Assembly (NCBI GenBank): GCA_030018455.1
Contig: JASEFU010000009.1
Coordinates: 1 to 64,000, forward strand
DNA length: 64,000 nt
Source of the DNA: Dehalococcoidia bacterium
GTDB lineage: Bacteria > Chloroflexota > Dehalococcoidia > DSTF01 > JALHUB01
Reading direction: 5' to 3'
Every line of letters begins with the position of its first letter. Position 1 is the stretch's first letter. The notes beneath the pieces are model-generated. The model saw nothing but the letters and a program-made list of their open reading frames with translations. It was not told the origin of the DNA and ran no database searches. Made by a program: the position numbers and the translations under genes. Positions 1 to 8,869 of the stretch are shown here, piece after piece.

Positions 1-11
1 TGAATCGCATA

Positions 12-33
12 GTGACACCATTCTAGGTGTCAC
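12..33. promoter_or_regulatory. Inverted repeat, candidate operator
   Basis: GTGACACC (12-19) and GGTGTCAC (26-33) form a perfect 8-bp inverted repeat around six bases. It lies about 35 bases upstream of a -10-like hexamer and 90 bases before the zinc-ribbon gene. The symmetry suits a dimeric repressor or activator. No T-run follows, so a terminator is less likely. The cognate regulator is unknown. Confidence 0.45.
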
Positions 34-65
34 CAATGTTTCTGAACGAGCACAGGCACTTGTGT

Positions 66-71
66 TATACT
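66..71 (+). promoter_or_regulatory. -10-like element upstream of zinc-ribbon gene
   Basis: TATACT matches five of six bases of the sigma-70 -10 consensus and lies 52 bases before the ATG at 124. No convincing -35 hexamer is seen at 16-18 bases upstream, so an activator acting at the 12-33 palindrome is possible. Confidence 0.35.
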
Positions 72-123
72 GCGATCCGGGGAATGCTAGAGAGCGCTAG
101 CGGTAGCGACAAGTCGAGGGAAC

Positions 124-348
124 ATGATGCCGGCGTTTAAGACGAGGGTGATCCGCAGGCCGAAGGCGGGTACCCGCCCGATTCTGGTCTTGCACAAGGC
201 GCCAGCCTTACGAGGGCATAACGGCAGCGACAAGTACCTGTGCGGAGGCTGCGGTGCTACCCTCCTCGAGGCCATCGCTGAAGGAGTCGATTTCGGCGAA
301 ATCGCGCTGAAGTGCCCGGTCTGCGGCGCCTTCAGCGAGCTGCAGTAG
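124..348 (+). CDS. Small zinc-ribbon protein
   Basis: This 74-residue protein has a basic N-terminal third and a C-terminal pair of knuckles, CGGC near residue 40 and CPVC near residue 64, spaced as in a zinc ribbon. The second ATG at 127 could equally be the start. It resembles no enzyme family I can name. Nucleic-acid or protein binding is the usual role of such ribbons but is only inferred here. It stands alone between a palindrome and the convergent SGNH gene. Four ordered cysteines and an own promoter-like element argue that it is real. Confidence 0.6.
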   Translation: MMPAFKTRVIRRPKAGTRPILVLHKAPALRGHNGSDKYLCGGCGATLLEAIAEGVDFGEIALKCPVCGAFSELQ

Positions 349-391
349 ACCCTGCCGCTGACTTCTCTACCCCGCAGTCTTTCCGATCTGC

Positions 392-1147
392 TCACTGGCC
401 GCCGGTTCGCGGGCATTCTCTTTCGTAGGGCCGTTCCGGCGGTCGCTTCAGCTCATCGCGAAGCTCCTCGAGGTAGACCCGCGCGATCAGGGCGTGCCCC
501 GCGTCCGCCGGATGAAACGAGTCGCCGCGATAGGGAGGCAGGAACGAGGGGTCTTCGGCACTGGAGACGAAGCCCTCTCTTAGCTTTGTGGCCGACCACA
601 GATCGGCTACCCCCACGTCCTTCTTCGCAGCCTCCTGCTTGATCACCTCCGATAGCAGGGCCGCCTTCTCGTACGCAGGGCTGTCGCGCTCCCACCCCAA
701 CCACGGCACGGTGCCGGCCACGACCACGGTGCCGTCACCGGCGACGCAATCGAGAATCTGGCCGTACAGTCTCCTGAAGACGCCTTCCGTGATGTCCCCC
801 GCCGCCACGCTGTGCACGCCGAACTCGACGATGACGACATCCGGGTCCGTCGCCATCGCGTTAACGGTGACCGGCAGGTTGGTGTTCGGATCGACGGAGA
901 TGAAGAGCTGGCTTTGCGTCCGCAGCCCTTCATCGTTGAGGCCCGCTTCGACGATAGCGTGAAAAGTGTTCGAAGGACGGGAGGCGAGATAGCCGATGGT
1001 GATGCTATCGCCGAGGAAGACGATGCTGGCGTGGCCTCCGTTGAACTCGGCGATGCGCCCATCTTCGGACCGGCAACCCGACAGCGAAAGGAGGGCGATG
1101 AGCAGGAGGAGAACGAAGGCCGCCGGACACGCTCTTTTCGGACTCAT
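392..1147 (-). CDS. SGNH/GDSL-family hydrolase lipoprotein
   Basis: This is a 251-residue exported lipoprotein. A hydrophobic signal peptide (residues about 9-24) ends in the lipobox LSGC, so it should be anchored outside the membrane. Block I (FLGDSIT, near residue 45) supplies the nucleophilic Ser, and block V (DSFHPADAGH) supplies Asp and His. The block holding the oxyanion-hole Asn, normally G-x-N-D, reads FGVHS here, so the Asn appears replaced by His. Esterase, lipase or carbohydrate deacetylase activity is typical of the family; the substrate is unknown. It starts 25 bases after the yifB stop and is probably co-transcribed with it. Confidence 0.8.
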   Translation of the reverse strand: MSPKRACPAAFVLLLLIALLSLSGCRSEDGRIAEFNGGHASIVFLGDSITIGYLASRPSNTFHAIVEAGLNDEGLRTQSQLFISVDPNTNLPVTVNAMATDPDVVIVEFGVHSVAAGDITEGVFRRLYGQILDCVAGDGTVVVAGTVPWLGWERDSPAYEKAALLSEVIKQEAAKKDVGVADLWSATKLREGFVSSAEDPSFLPPYRGDSFHPADAGHALIARVYLEELRDELKRPPERPYERECPRTGGQ

Positions 1148-1172
1148 CTCAACGTCCTGCCGCCGCCCGTCG

Positions 1173-2699
1173 CTAGGCGCCGCGTTGGCGGTACTGCACC
1201 GCCTCCGCCAGGTGTTGGGAGGCGATCACCTCCGAGCCGGCAAGATCGGCTATCGTGCGCGCCAGTTTCAAGACGCGGTGGAACGCCCGCGCCGACAGAT
1301 TTAGCTGCGTCATCGCCAGCCGCAGCAGCGCCTGCGCCGGCTCCGCCAGTTGCCTCTGGCAGTACTCGCGCACCTCGACGGGGGTCATCTCGGCGTTGCA
1401 CCTGATGCGCGTACCCTCGAACCGGGCCGCCTGTCTCTGCCGCGCCGCCTCCACCCGTTGCCGCACGCTCTCCGAGGGCTCGCCCGCGCTGTCGCCCGCC
1501 AGCTTTTCGTAGTCCACGCGCGGCACCTCGACGAAGATGTCGATGCGGTCGAGCAACGGCCCTGAAATTCGCTTTTGATAACGGCTGACGGTCGAATTTG
1601 CGCAGGTGCACTCCTTCGTCGGGTCGCCGTAGAAGCCGCAGGGACAGGGGTTCATGGCGGCGATAAGCATGAAGTTGGCGGGAAACGTCACCGTCCCCTG
1701 AGCGCGGCTGATGGTGACGACGCGGTCCTCCAGCGGCTGGCGCAGCACCTCGAGACCGGCCTGCCCGAACTCCGGCAGCTCGTCGAGGAAGAGGACGCCG
1801 CGGTGGCTGAGGGTGATCTCGCCCGCGCGGGGCTGGCGTCCGCCGCCGACGAGCCCAGCGTGCGATATCGTGTGGTGGGGCGCACGGAACGGCCGCTGCC
1901 TGATGAGCGGCGTCTCCGGCGGCAGCAGCCCGCTCACGCTGTATATGCGCGTCACCTCCAGCGCCTCGTCGGTGTTCATCGAGGGCAGGATCGACGGCAT
2001 CGAACGCGCGAGCAGTGTCTTGCCGGCGCCGGGCGGCCCCGTCATAAGGACGTTATGGCCACCGGACGCCGCGACCTCGAGCGCGCGCTTCACGTGCTCC
2101 TGTCCCTTGATGTCGGCGAAGTCGACGCCCTCCCACAGCGGCGGCATCGCCTGCGCGTCCGTCGCGTCGCAGACGAACGGCGCTATCGGCTCGTACGCCG
2201 CCAGGTGCGCCGCAAGCTGCGCCAGGCCGGCCACGGGGATCACGCGCACCCCCTCGATGAGGGCGGCCTCGCGCGCGTCGGCGGCGGGAACGTAGACGGT
2301 GCCGATGCCCTGCTCTTTCGCCAGCGCGACCATCGACAGGATGCCGTGGGCGTGACGCACCTGGCCGTCGAGCGAGAGCTCGCCGAGGAGGAGGCAATCG
2401 GAGAGATCGGCGGCCACCTGCCCCGAGGCAACGAGTATCCCGACGGCGATAGGCAGGTCATAGGCGGGGCCTTCTTTTCGCAGATCGGCGGGGGCGAGGT
2501 TAACGGTGATGCGCTTCTGCGGGAACTGGAGTCCGGAGTTGCGGACGGCGGAGCGGACGCGCTCCTTCGCCTCCTGGACGGCGGCGTCAGGAAGGCCGAC
2601 GATGTAGAAGGCGGGGAGGCCGGACGCTATGTCGACCTCGACCTCGACGATTGCCCCATCGAGTCCGACGACGGCGCAGGAGAGGACTTTGGCGAGCAT
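1173..2699 (-). CDS. YifB/ComM-family Mg-chelatase-like AAA+ ATPase
   Basis: The 508-residue protein has the YifB layout: an N-terminal Lon-protease-like fold (starts MLAKVLSC, contains GLPAFYIVGLPDAAV), a central Mg-chelatase AAA+ module with Walker A GPPGAGKT near residue 222 and Walker B GVLFLDELPEF, and a C-terminal lid domain. A Cys-rich insert (CPCGFYGDPTKECTC) precedes sensor 1 and is usual in the family. ComM, the characterised member, is a hexameric helicase promoting branch migration during natural transformation. Whether this host is transformable is unknown. The gene lies downstream of rel after a 159-base gap containing two repeats. Confidence 0.93.
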   Translation of the reverse strand: MLAKVLSCAVVGLDGAIVEVEVDIASGLPAFYIVGLPDAAVQEAKERVRSAVRNSGLQFPQKRITVNLAPADLRKEGPAYDLPIAVGILVASGQVAADLSDCLLLGELSLDGQVRHAHGILSMVALAKEQGIGTVYVPAADAREAALIEGVRVIPVAGLAQLAAHLAAYEPIAPFVCDATDAQAMPPLWEGVDFADIKGQEHVKRALEVAASGGHNVLMTGPPGAGKTLLARSMPSILPSMNTDEALEVTRIYSVSGLLPPETPLIRQRPFRAPHHTISHAGLVGGGRQPRAGEITLSHRGVLFLDELPEFGQAGLEVLRQPLEDRVVTISRAQGTVTFPANFMLIAAMNPCPCGFYGDPTKECTCANSTVSRYQKRISGPLLDRIDIFVEVPRVDYEKLAGDSAGEPSESVRQRVEAARQRQAARFEGTRIRCNAEMTPVEVREYCQRQLAEPAQALLRLAMTQLNLSARAFHRVLKLARTIADLAGSEVIASQHLAEAVQYRQRGA

Positions 2700-2765
2700 C
2701 GGCCCTATTTATCGCATAGGGCAAGGCGCTCAGGCAAGTAGCCGGGAGTTCTAGCGAAAATGAAA

Positions 2766-2785
2766 GGGCAGGCATCTTGCCCGCC
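2766..2785. repeat. Dispersed hairpin repeat, family A
   Basis: GGGCAGGCATCTTGCCCGCC is one of four intergenic copies of a GC-rich hairpin with the core GGGCATCTTGCC. The others are at 5102-5120, 48156-48175 and 49768-49786. It lies in the gap between rel and yifB. Confidence 0.6.
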
Positions 2786-2816
2786 TCACCGACGCTGGAC
2801 GGCCCTGAAGCCACGC

Positions 2817-2839
2817 GTTTATCCGTTTCCTATCCGTTG
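2817..2839. repeat. Dispersed repeat, family C
   Basis: GTTTATCCGTTTCC followed by TATCCGTTG recurs with few changes at 48087-48109 and 54294-54316. All copies are intergenic and have internal TCCGTT periodicity. Function is unknown. Confidence 0.5.
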
Positions 2840-2858
2840 ATAGGAAGCCGGTTGCCCG

Positions 2859-5048
2859 CTACTTTGAGGCGCTTTGACGCGGCGACCCCTCGACGTGCCG
2901 GTCGACGGAGAAGACGCCGCGCACCCGCTCCAGTTTCCCCAAGAGGCGAGTCAGCTGGTCGACGCCTGTGGTCTGGAGCGTTATGTAAACACTTGTCGTC
3001 CGGTCGTCGTGCTCCTGCGTCCGCACAGCCACCATGTTTACCTTCTCTTCGGCCACGATCGTGCCGATGTCGCGCAGCAGCCCCACGCGGTCCCACGCCT
3101 CGATGCGCACCGCGACGGGGTACAGGCGGCTCGTGCGCCCCCACTGCACGTCGACCAACCGCTCGACCTCCGTTTCGTAACGCACGTTGTGGCAGTCCTG
3201 CCGGTGCACGGTCACGCCGCGGCTGCGCGTGACGTAGCCGATGACCGGGTCGCCGGGGACGGGGTTGCAGCAGCGGGCAAGCTGGGTGAGGAGGTCGCCC
3301 GTGCCCAGCACTTCGATGCTCGACGTGTAGACGGGGCCCGGCGGCGCCTCCACCGATGGTTCTGCCGGCGCCTCCTCCTGGATGAGCGGCGCCAGCCGCA
3401 CCGCGACCTGGTGCAGGCTGACCCCGCCGTAGCCGATGGCCGCCAGCAGTTCGTCCATATCGTCGTACTTGAAGCCGTCGATGAGGTGGGGCTGCGCTTC
3501 CGCCAGCGTCAGGCCGAGGCGTCGCAGTTCCCTGACCAGCATGTCGCGGCCGCGCTCGACGTTTATCGCCCGCTCCTGGCGCTTGAACCAGGCGCGCACC
3601 TTCTCGCGCGCGTGGCTGGTCATGATGTAGCCGAGGTTCGGGTTCAGCCAGTCGCGCGAGGGCCCGCGCGGCGTCTTGCTGGTCATGATCTCGACCACGT
3701 CGCCGTTCTGGAGCTGGTAGTTCAGCGGAACGAGGCGTCCGTTGACGCGCGCCCCGATGCAGCGGTGCCCGACGTCGGTGTGGATGCGGTACGCGAAGTC
3801 GATGGGCGTGGAGCGGACAGGCAGGTCCTTCACCTCGCCCTTCGGCGTGTAGACGAACACCTGGTCCTGGAAGATATCGGTCTTCACCAGCTCGACGAAG
3901 TCGTCGGCGGCGGCCATTTCGCGCTGCCACTCCAGGAGCTGCCGTATCCACGACACCTGCTCCTCGAAGTGGAGGTCGCCCTTGCCGCCCGCCTTGTAGC
4001 GCCAGTGAGCGGCCACGCCGTACTCGGCCAGGCGGTGCATCTCGTGGGTGCGTATCTGCACCTCGAGAGCGCGCGCCCCCATGCACAGGACGGTCGTGTG
4101 GAGCGAGCGGTAGACGCCCTCCTTAGGATTGGCGATATAGTCGTCGAACTGGCCCGGGATAGGATGCCACAGGTTGTGGACGACACCGAGGGCGCGGTAG
4201 CAATCGGCCTCCGTCTCCACGAGCACCCGTAGGGCCAGCAGGTCGTAGATCTCGTTGAAGGTCTTGCCCTGGGCGGCGTACTTTTCCATCTTCTGATAGA
4301 TGCTGTAGATGTGCTTCGCGCGGCCCTGCACGTCCGCCTCGACGCCGTGCTTTTCCAGCTCCGCCTTGAGGATGCCCTCGACCTGCGCCACATACTTCTC
4401 GCGCGCGCTGCGGCTGGACGCGAGGAGGTTCGCGATGGCGCGGTAACGTTCAGGGTTGAGGTAGCGGAAGGAAAGGTCTTCCAGCTCGCGGCTTATTTGC
4501 CAGATGCCGAGCCGGCTCGCCAGCGGGGCATATATCTCCATCGTCTCCTGCGCCACCCGAAGCTGCTTCTCAGGCGGCAGCGCGTACAGCGTGCGCATGT
4601 TGTGCAACCGATCGGCGAGCTTGATGATCACCACGCGGATGTCCTTGGCCATGGCGAGGAACATCTTGCGCAGGTTCTCCGCCTGCGCCGCTTTGTCGCC
4701 CACGCGCTCGTCGGGGGCCTTCCAGGCGATCTTCTCCAGCTTGCTGCCGCCGTCGACGAGCCGCGCGACGTCCCTGCCGAACCGCTTAACCAGCTCGGCG
4801 TTGGGGACGCCGCAGTCCTCCGTGACATCGTGGACGAGGGCGGCGGCGACGGCAGTCGCGTCGAGCTGGAGGTCGACGACCGTGTTCGCCGTATCGAGAG
4901 GATGGGTGATGTAAGGATCGCCGGTCTTGCGCACCTGGTCGCGGTGGCACTCTTCCGCGAACCGGTAAGCGCTTTCGATGAGGGCGATATTGCCGTCGGG
5001 GATGTATTCCCGCGCCTTGTCGAGCAGCTCGTCTATTGAGGCAACCAT
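2859..5048 (-). CDS. rel: Bifunctional (p)ppGpp synthetase/hydrolase
   Basis: This 729-residue RelA/SpoT-homologue makes and degrades the stringent-response alarmone (p)ppGpp in the cytosol. The N-terminal HD hydrolase domain keeps VHDVTED (residues about 73-79), so hydrolase activity is expected. The synthetase domain carries NPKEGVYRSLHT and EVQIRTHEMHRLAEYG, followed by a TGS domain (VYTPKGEVKDLP), a helical/zinc-finger region with LARCCNPVPGD, and a C-terminal ACT domain. Length is normal for long RSH enzymes. The ATG at 5048 begins MVASIDELL and fits the family. The gene is divergent from hisS. Confidence 0.95.
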   Translation of the reverse strand: MVASIDELLDKAREYIPDGNIALIESAYRFAEECHRDQVRKTGDPYITHPLDTANTVVDLQLDATAVAAALVHDVTEDCGVPNAELVKRFGRDVARLVDGGSKLEKIAWKAPDERVGDKAAQAENLRKMFLAMAKDIRVVIIKLADRLHNMRTLYALPPEKQLRVAQETMEIYAPLASRLGIWQISRELEDLSFRYLNPERYRAIANLLASSRSAREKYVAQVEGILKAELEKHGVEADVQGRAKHIYSIYQKMEKYAAQGKTFNEIYDLLALRVLVETEADCYRALGVVHNLWHPIPGQFDDYIANPKEGVYRSLHTTVLCMGARALEVQIRTHEMHRLAEYGVAAHWRYKAGGKGDLHFEEQVSWIRQLLEWQREMAAADDFVELVKTDIFQDQVFVYTPKGEVKDLPVRSTPIDFAYRIHTDVGHRCIGARVNGRLVPLNYQLQNGDVVEIMTSKTPRGPSRDWLNPNLGYIMTSHAREKVRAWFKRQERAINVERGRDMLVRELRRLGLTLAEAQPHLIDGFKYDDMDELLAAIGYGGVSLHQVAVRLAPLIQEEAPAEPSVEAPPGPVYTSSIEVLGTGDLLTQLARCCNPVPGDPVIGYVTRSRGVTVHRQDCHNVRYETEVERLVDVQWGRTSRLYPVAVRIEAWDRVGLLRDIGTIVAEEKVNMVAVRTQEHDDRTTSVYITLQTTGVDQLTRLLGKLERVRGVFSVDRHVEGSPRQSASK

Positions 5049-5416
5049 GCGACTATCCGGAGTCTAGCGTTCCAAGTACTAATGTACCATATCCGAGGCA
5101 GACGGCGGGCATCCTGCCGTTCCCGTGCTTTCGCCGCGCCCGGCATAGGGGAAGCGTCCGACGTGGTCGCCGCAACACGAGCGCCTACCTTCCCACCCGC
5201 CCGCCCCCAAACGTCTCGGCGGACCCCCCGGACCCCGGCAAAGGGGACTCCCCTCTGCACTCTCCCTGCTTGCGCCCCGGCCAACCCCGGGGACGCCGGC
5301 TGGTTGGGCCATCCCATCGTCCACGCATCGCACGCTGACCCTGAGCGTGGCGCTTTACAGTGCGCCCCCGCTCCGATATGCTGAATCCGCTCGAACACCT
5401 AAGCGAGGAGCCACGT
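5049..5416. other. Divergent intergenic region rel/hisS
   Basis: This 368-base gap separates divergent rel and hisS and should hold both promoters. I see no strong -35/-10 pair and no T-box specifier or antiterminator sequence upstream of hisS. It contains one family A hairpin (5102-5120) and a C-rich stretch (about 5190-5300). Short reading frames in it have no ribosome site or recognisable product. Confidence 0.5.
5102..5120. repeat. Dispersed hairpin repeat, family A
   Basis: ACGGC (5102-5106) and GCCGT (5116-5120) bracket the family A core GGGCATCCTGCC. This copy carries C for T at one core position. Confidence 0.55.
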
Positions 5417-6700
5417 TTGCCCCACTTCTCCGTGCCGCGCGGCACAGCGGATGTCCTGCCGAAGGACCAGCCCTACTGGCAACGGGCGATAGGCGAGGCC
5501 GAAAGACTGAGCCGCCTCTATGGCTATCAGCGCATCGACACGCCCATCTTCGAAGAGGCGGCCCTCTTCGAGCGCGGTGTCGGTGACGCGACAGACATCG
5601 TCCAGAAGGAGATGTACGTGTTCGAGGACCGCAGCGGCCAACGCATGGCCCTTCGCCCCGAGGGGACGGCCAACGTCTGCCGCGCCTACCTGCAACACGG
5701 CATGTACAACCGCACCCAGCCCGTCCGTCTCTACTACATCGCGCCCACCTTCCGCTACGAGCGGCCGCAGGCGGGCCGACAACGCCAGCACACCCAGTTC
5801 GGCTGCGAGGCGATCGGCGAGGACGACCCGGCAATCGACGCCGAGCTAATCGAGCTGCTCTGGCAACTGTACGAGAACCTGGAGCTGCGCGATCTCGTCC
5901 TGCTGCTCAACAGCATCGGCGACCCCGAGTGCCGCGCCGGCTACCTGAATGCCCTGCAAGACCACTATCGCGGCCTGATCGATACTGTTTGCCGCGATTG
6001 CCGCGAGCGCGTCGAGCGCAACCCCTTGCGCCTCCTCGACTGCAAGCAGGAAAGCTGTCAGCCGGTCATCGCCTCCGCGCCCTCCATCCTCGATTACCTT
6101 TGCCCCGCCTGCCGCGAGCACTTCGACAGTCTGCGCCGCTACCTCGATGCGCTGGGCGTGCCTTACGAGATCGAGCCCCGCCTCGTGCGCGGCCTCGACT
6201 ACTACACCCGCACCGTGTTCGAGATACAGCCCCGGGGCGGCGGCGCGCAGAGCACCGTCGGCGCCGGCGGACGCTACGACCGCCTCATCGAAGAACTGGG
6301 CGGCAGGCGCACCCCCGGCATCGGCTTCGCGGCCGGCATCGAGCGCATAGTGCTGAATATGAAGCGACAAAAGGCGCCCGTGCCGCCGCAGCCGACGCCC
6401 GATGTCTACGTCGCCTACCAGGTCAAAGAAGCGAAAACGGAGGCGCTTGCTCTCGCCGCCCGTCTGCGCCGCGAAGGGGTGTCGGCGGTCGTGGCCACGG
6501 GCGGCCGCAGCCTCCGCGCGCAGATGCGCCACGCCGACGCGCTGAAAGCGAGGTGGGCCGTAATCCTCGGTCAGCGCGAGCTTGCCGCCGGCACCGTCCA
6601 GCTACGGAACATGACCGACGCCTCTCAGCGCGAGCTGACACGCGAAGAGGCGGTCGCTTTTCTGGGCCGCGCTGCCGCGGACCCGCAGTCGCCGGCATAG
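5417..6700 (+). CDS. hisS: Histidyl-tRNA synthetase
   Basis: This class II aminoacyl-tRNA synthetase charges tRNA-His. The TTG at 5417 is preferred as start because GAGGAG lies six to seven bases upstream and the protein then begins MPHFSVPRGTADVLP, the usual N-terminus; an in-frame ATG at 5378 would add 13 residues. Motif 2 (YYIAPTFRYERPQAGRQRQHTQFG), the HisRS signature LVRGLDYYTRTVFE, motif 3 (GGRYDRLIEELGG, GIGFAAGIERI) and a C-terminal anticodon-binding domain are in order. Length is about 427 residues. It is followed after 78 bases by prfA. Confidence 0.95.
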   Translation: MPHFSVPRGTADVLPKDQPYWQRAIGEAERLSRLYGYQRIDTPIFEEAALFERGVGDATDIVQKEMYVFEDRSGQRMALRPEGTANVCRAYLQHGMYNRTQPVRLYYIAPTFRYERPQAGRQRQHTQFGCEAIGEDDPAIDAELIELLWQLYENLELRDLVLLLNSIGDPECRAGYLNALQDHYRGLIDTVCRDCRERVERNPLRLLDCKQESCQPVIASAPSILDYLCPACREHFDSLRRYLDALGVPYEIEPRLVRGLDYYTRTVFEIQPRGGGAQSTVGAGGRYDRLIEELGGRRTPGIGFAAGIERIVLNMKRQKAPVPPQPTPDVYVAYQVKEAKTEALALAARLRREGVSAVVATGGRSLRAQMRHADALKARWAVILGQRELAAGTVQLRNMTDASQRELTREEAVAFLGRAAADPQSPA

Positions 6701-6731
6701 CCGTCGACGGCCGCGCCGCCTCTCGCTGTGC

Positions 6732-6767
6732 TATAATTCGAGTGAATCGGGCCCCGATGCGTCGGGG
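6732..6767 (+). promoter_or_regulatory. -10 element and leader hairpin before prfA
   Basis: A perfect TATAAT (6732-6737) lies 41 bases before the prfA ATG. A hairpin CCCCGA-TGCG-TCGGGG (6752-6767) would sit in the short leader. No clear -35 is visible. The hairpin and the absence of a good ribosome site suggest a possible translational effect. Confidence 0.45.
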
Positions 6768-6778
6768 TTCGCTCACGT

Positions 6779-7861
6779 ATGGACAGAAGAATGCTCGATA
6801 GATTACGCGGACTCGTCAACCGCTACGAAGAGATAACGGCGGAAATGGGCCGTCCGGAGGTCGCGTCCGACTACGAACGGCTGCAGACGCTCGCCCGCGA
6901 GCGCGCCTCGCTGGAAGAAATCGTGGCGCTCTACCAGGACTATGAGCAGGCCGAGGCGGGCATCCAGCAGGCGCGCGACCTGCTGGAAGAGAGCCAGGAG
7001 CAGGAATTGAGGGACCTCGCGCGCGAGGAGCTGGAGCGGCTGAACGAGCGGAAGGAGGCGCTCACGGAGCGCATCAGGAAGGCGCTGGTGCCGCCTGACC
7101 CCCGCGACGAGAAGAGCGTCATCATGGAGATACGCGCCGGTACCGGCGGAGAGGAGGCCGCCCTGTTCGCTGCCGACCTCTTCCGCATGTACACGCGCTA
7201 CGCCGACCGCCACAACTGGGGCGTCGAGGTCATGTCTCGCAGCGAAAGCGGCGTCGGCGGCTTCAAGGAGATCATTTTCGAGGTGAAAGGCCGCGGCGCC
7301 TTCTCGCGCCTCAAGTATGAGAGCGGCGTCCATCGCGTGCAGCGCGTGCCGCTGACGGAGGCGCAGGGGCGCATCCACACCTCGACAGCCACCGTTGCCG
7401 TTCTGCCGGAAGCCGAAGAGGTCGACGTGAAAATAAACGAGGACGAGCTTCGCGTCGACATCTTCCATAGCGGCGGGCCTGGCGGCCAAAACGTCCAAAA
7501 GGTGGCCACCGCCGTTCGCCTCACCCACATCCCAACGGGGATCGTCGTCGTCTGCCAGGACGAGCGCTCGCAGTGGAAGAACCGTGTGCGCGCCATGGCC
7601 GTTCTGCGCGCGCGCCTGCTCGACGCGGAGCAGCGACGCCAGGCAGAGGAGATCGGCGCCACGCGGCGCTCGCAGGTCGGCACGGGCGAGCGCGCCGAAA
7701 AGATACGCACCTATAACTTCCCCCAGGACCGCGTGACCGACCATCGCGTGGGGTTGACGCTGCACAACCTGCAGGGCATCCTCGACGGCGACATCGACCC
7801 CATAATCGACGCCGTCGCCACCGAAGAGCAGGCGCGGCTGCTGGAGGAACAGCTCGTGTGA
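6779..7861 (+). CDS. prfA: Peptide chain release factor 1
   Basis: RF1 recognises UAA and UAG and triggers peptide release on the ribosome. The 360-residue protein has the N-terminal coiled region, the domain-2 fold with the recognition loop, and the catalytic GGQ motif in HSGGPGGQNVQK (near residue 230). That Gln is the target of PrmC, whose gene overlaps this stop codon. The ATG at 6779 gives MDRRMLDRL; the ATG at 6791 is an alternative. Length is standard. Confidence 0.96.
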   Translation: MDRRMLDRLRGLVNRYEEITAEMGRPEVASDYERLQTLARERASLEEIVALYQDYEQAEAGIQQARDLLEESQEQELRDLAREELERLNERKEALTERIRKALVPPDPRDEKSVIMEIRAGTGGEEAALFAADLFRMYTRYADRHNWGVEVMSRSESGVGGFKEIIFEVKGRGAFSRLKYESGVHRVQRVPLTEAQGRIHTSTATVAVLPEAEEVDVKINEDELRVDIFHSGGPGGQNVQKVATAVRLTHIPTGIVVVCQDERSQWKNRVRAMAVLRARLLDAEQRRQAEEIGATRRSQVGTGERAEKIRTYNFPQDRVTDHRVGLTLHNLQGILDGDIDPIIDAVATEEQARLLEEQLV

Positions 7862-8709
7862 CGCTGGCGGAAGCGCTTCACGCCGCCGAGAACAGGCTGG
7901 CGGCCGCCGGCATCGAGGACGCGGCCATCGAAGCCGAGGTGCTACTGCGCCATGTCTTGCAGTGGGACCGCCCGCACCTCTATGCCCGTCTCCAGCAGGA
8001 GATATCGCCCGAGCGGGACGAGCGCTTCCGCAAGCTCATCGAACGGCGGCTGGCCCGCGAGCCCACGCCCTACATCACCGGCCACAAGGAGTTCTTCGAC
8101 CTTGACCTGGAGACCACTCCCGTCGCGCCTATCCCGCGCCCGGAGACAGAGCTGCTGGTGGAGGAGGCGCTCCGGTGGGCGGGCGAAAGAGCGCAACCGC
8201 TGATCGTTGTCGACGTGGGCACGGGCTGCGGCGCGCTCGCCGTCGCCATTGCCTATCACCTGCCGGACGCCCTCGTCTACTGCACCGACCTCTCGGCGGG
8301 AGCGCTGGCGCTTGCGGGTCGCAACGCCGGGCTGCTGGGGGTGAAGCGGCGGATGCGCTTCCTCCAGGGCGACCTGCTGGAGCCGCTGCCCGAGCCCGCC
8401 GACCTCATCGTAGCCAATCTGCCTTATGTAAAGACCAGCGTGTGGGACGCGCTACAGCCGGAGATCCGCGACCACGAGCCGCGCCCGGCGCTCGACGGCG
8501 GGCCGGAGGGGACGGAGGTGCTGGAGCGCTTCCTGCGGCAGGCGCCGCCGTATCCGAAGCGGCCGGGGCTGCTGCTGGCGGAGATCGGCTGGGACCAGGG
8601 GGAGCGGTTGCGGGCAGTGGCCCGCGAGCGCTTCCCGGACGCGCACATCGAAGTGAAGAAAGACCTCGCCGGGCTCGACCGCGTGCTGGTAATCGAGCTG
8701 GCAGGGTGA
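7858..8709 (+). CDS. prmC: Release factor glutamine methyltransferase
   Basis: PrmC methylates the GGQ glutamine of release factors using S-adenosylmethionine. The 283-residue protein has an N-terminal helical domain, SAM motif I VVDVGTGCGALAVAIA (near residue 119) and a catalytic NLPY in IVANLPYVK, the usual N-P-P-Y with L at position 2. The GTG start at 7858 overlaps the prfA TGA by four bases, giving translational coupling with its substrate gene. Confidence 0.94.
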   Translation: MTLAEALHAAENRLAAAGIEDAAIEAEVLLRHVLQWDRPHLYARLQQEISPERDERFRKLIERRLAREPTPYITGHKEFFDLDLETTPVAPIPRPETELLVEEALRWAGERAQPLIVVDVGTGCGALAVAIAYHLPDALVYCTDLSAGALALAGRNAGLLGVKRRMRFLQGDLLEPLPEPADLIVANLPYVKTSVWDALQPEIRDHEPRPALDGGPEGTEVLERFLRQAPPYPKRPGLLLAEIGWDQGERLRAVARERFPDAHIEVKKDLAGLDRVLVIELAG

Positions 8710-8716
8710 TGTAGAG

Positions 8717-8732
8717 GAGGGCTTTAGCCCTC
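8717..8732. repeat. Dispersed hairpin repeat, family B
   Basis: GAGGGCT-TT-AGCCCTC is a seven-bp hairpin with a two-base loop. Related hairpins with a GGCT/AGCC-type apex lie at 8813-8844, 59136-59151 and 62631-62647. Confidence 0.55.
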
Positions 8733-8812
8733 AACATCGTCGCGTACGGGTCACACGCATGTCGCCGCAAGAGGGGCTACGGGCTCTCGGCAGCGATGGG
8801 CCATTCGCTGTG

Positions 8813-8844
8813 TAGCGGCGTGGAAGGCTGAAGCCTTCCGCTAC
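8813..8844. repeat. Nested palindrome, family B
   Basis: GTAGCGG/CCGCTAC forms an outer stem and GGAAGGCT-GA-AGCCTTCC an overlapping inner stem. It lies in the convergent gap between prmC and guaB3, where it could act as a factor-independent transcription barrier although no T-run follows. Confidence 0.55.
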
Positions 8845-8869
8845 ATTCCGGAACAGAGTTCCCCGGCCG

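Noticed and set aside
5049-5416. T-box leader upstream of hisS
   Set aside because: No T-box consensus, specifier loop or terminator/antiterminator pair was seen.
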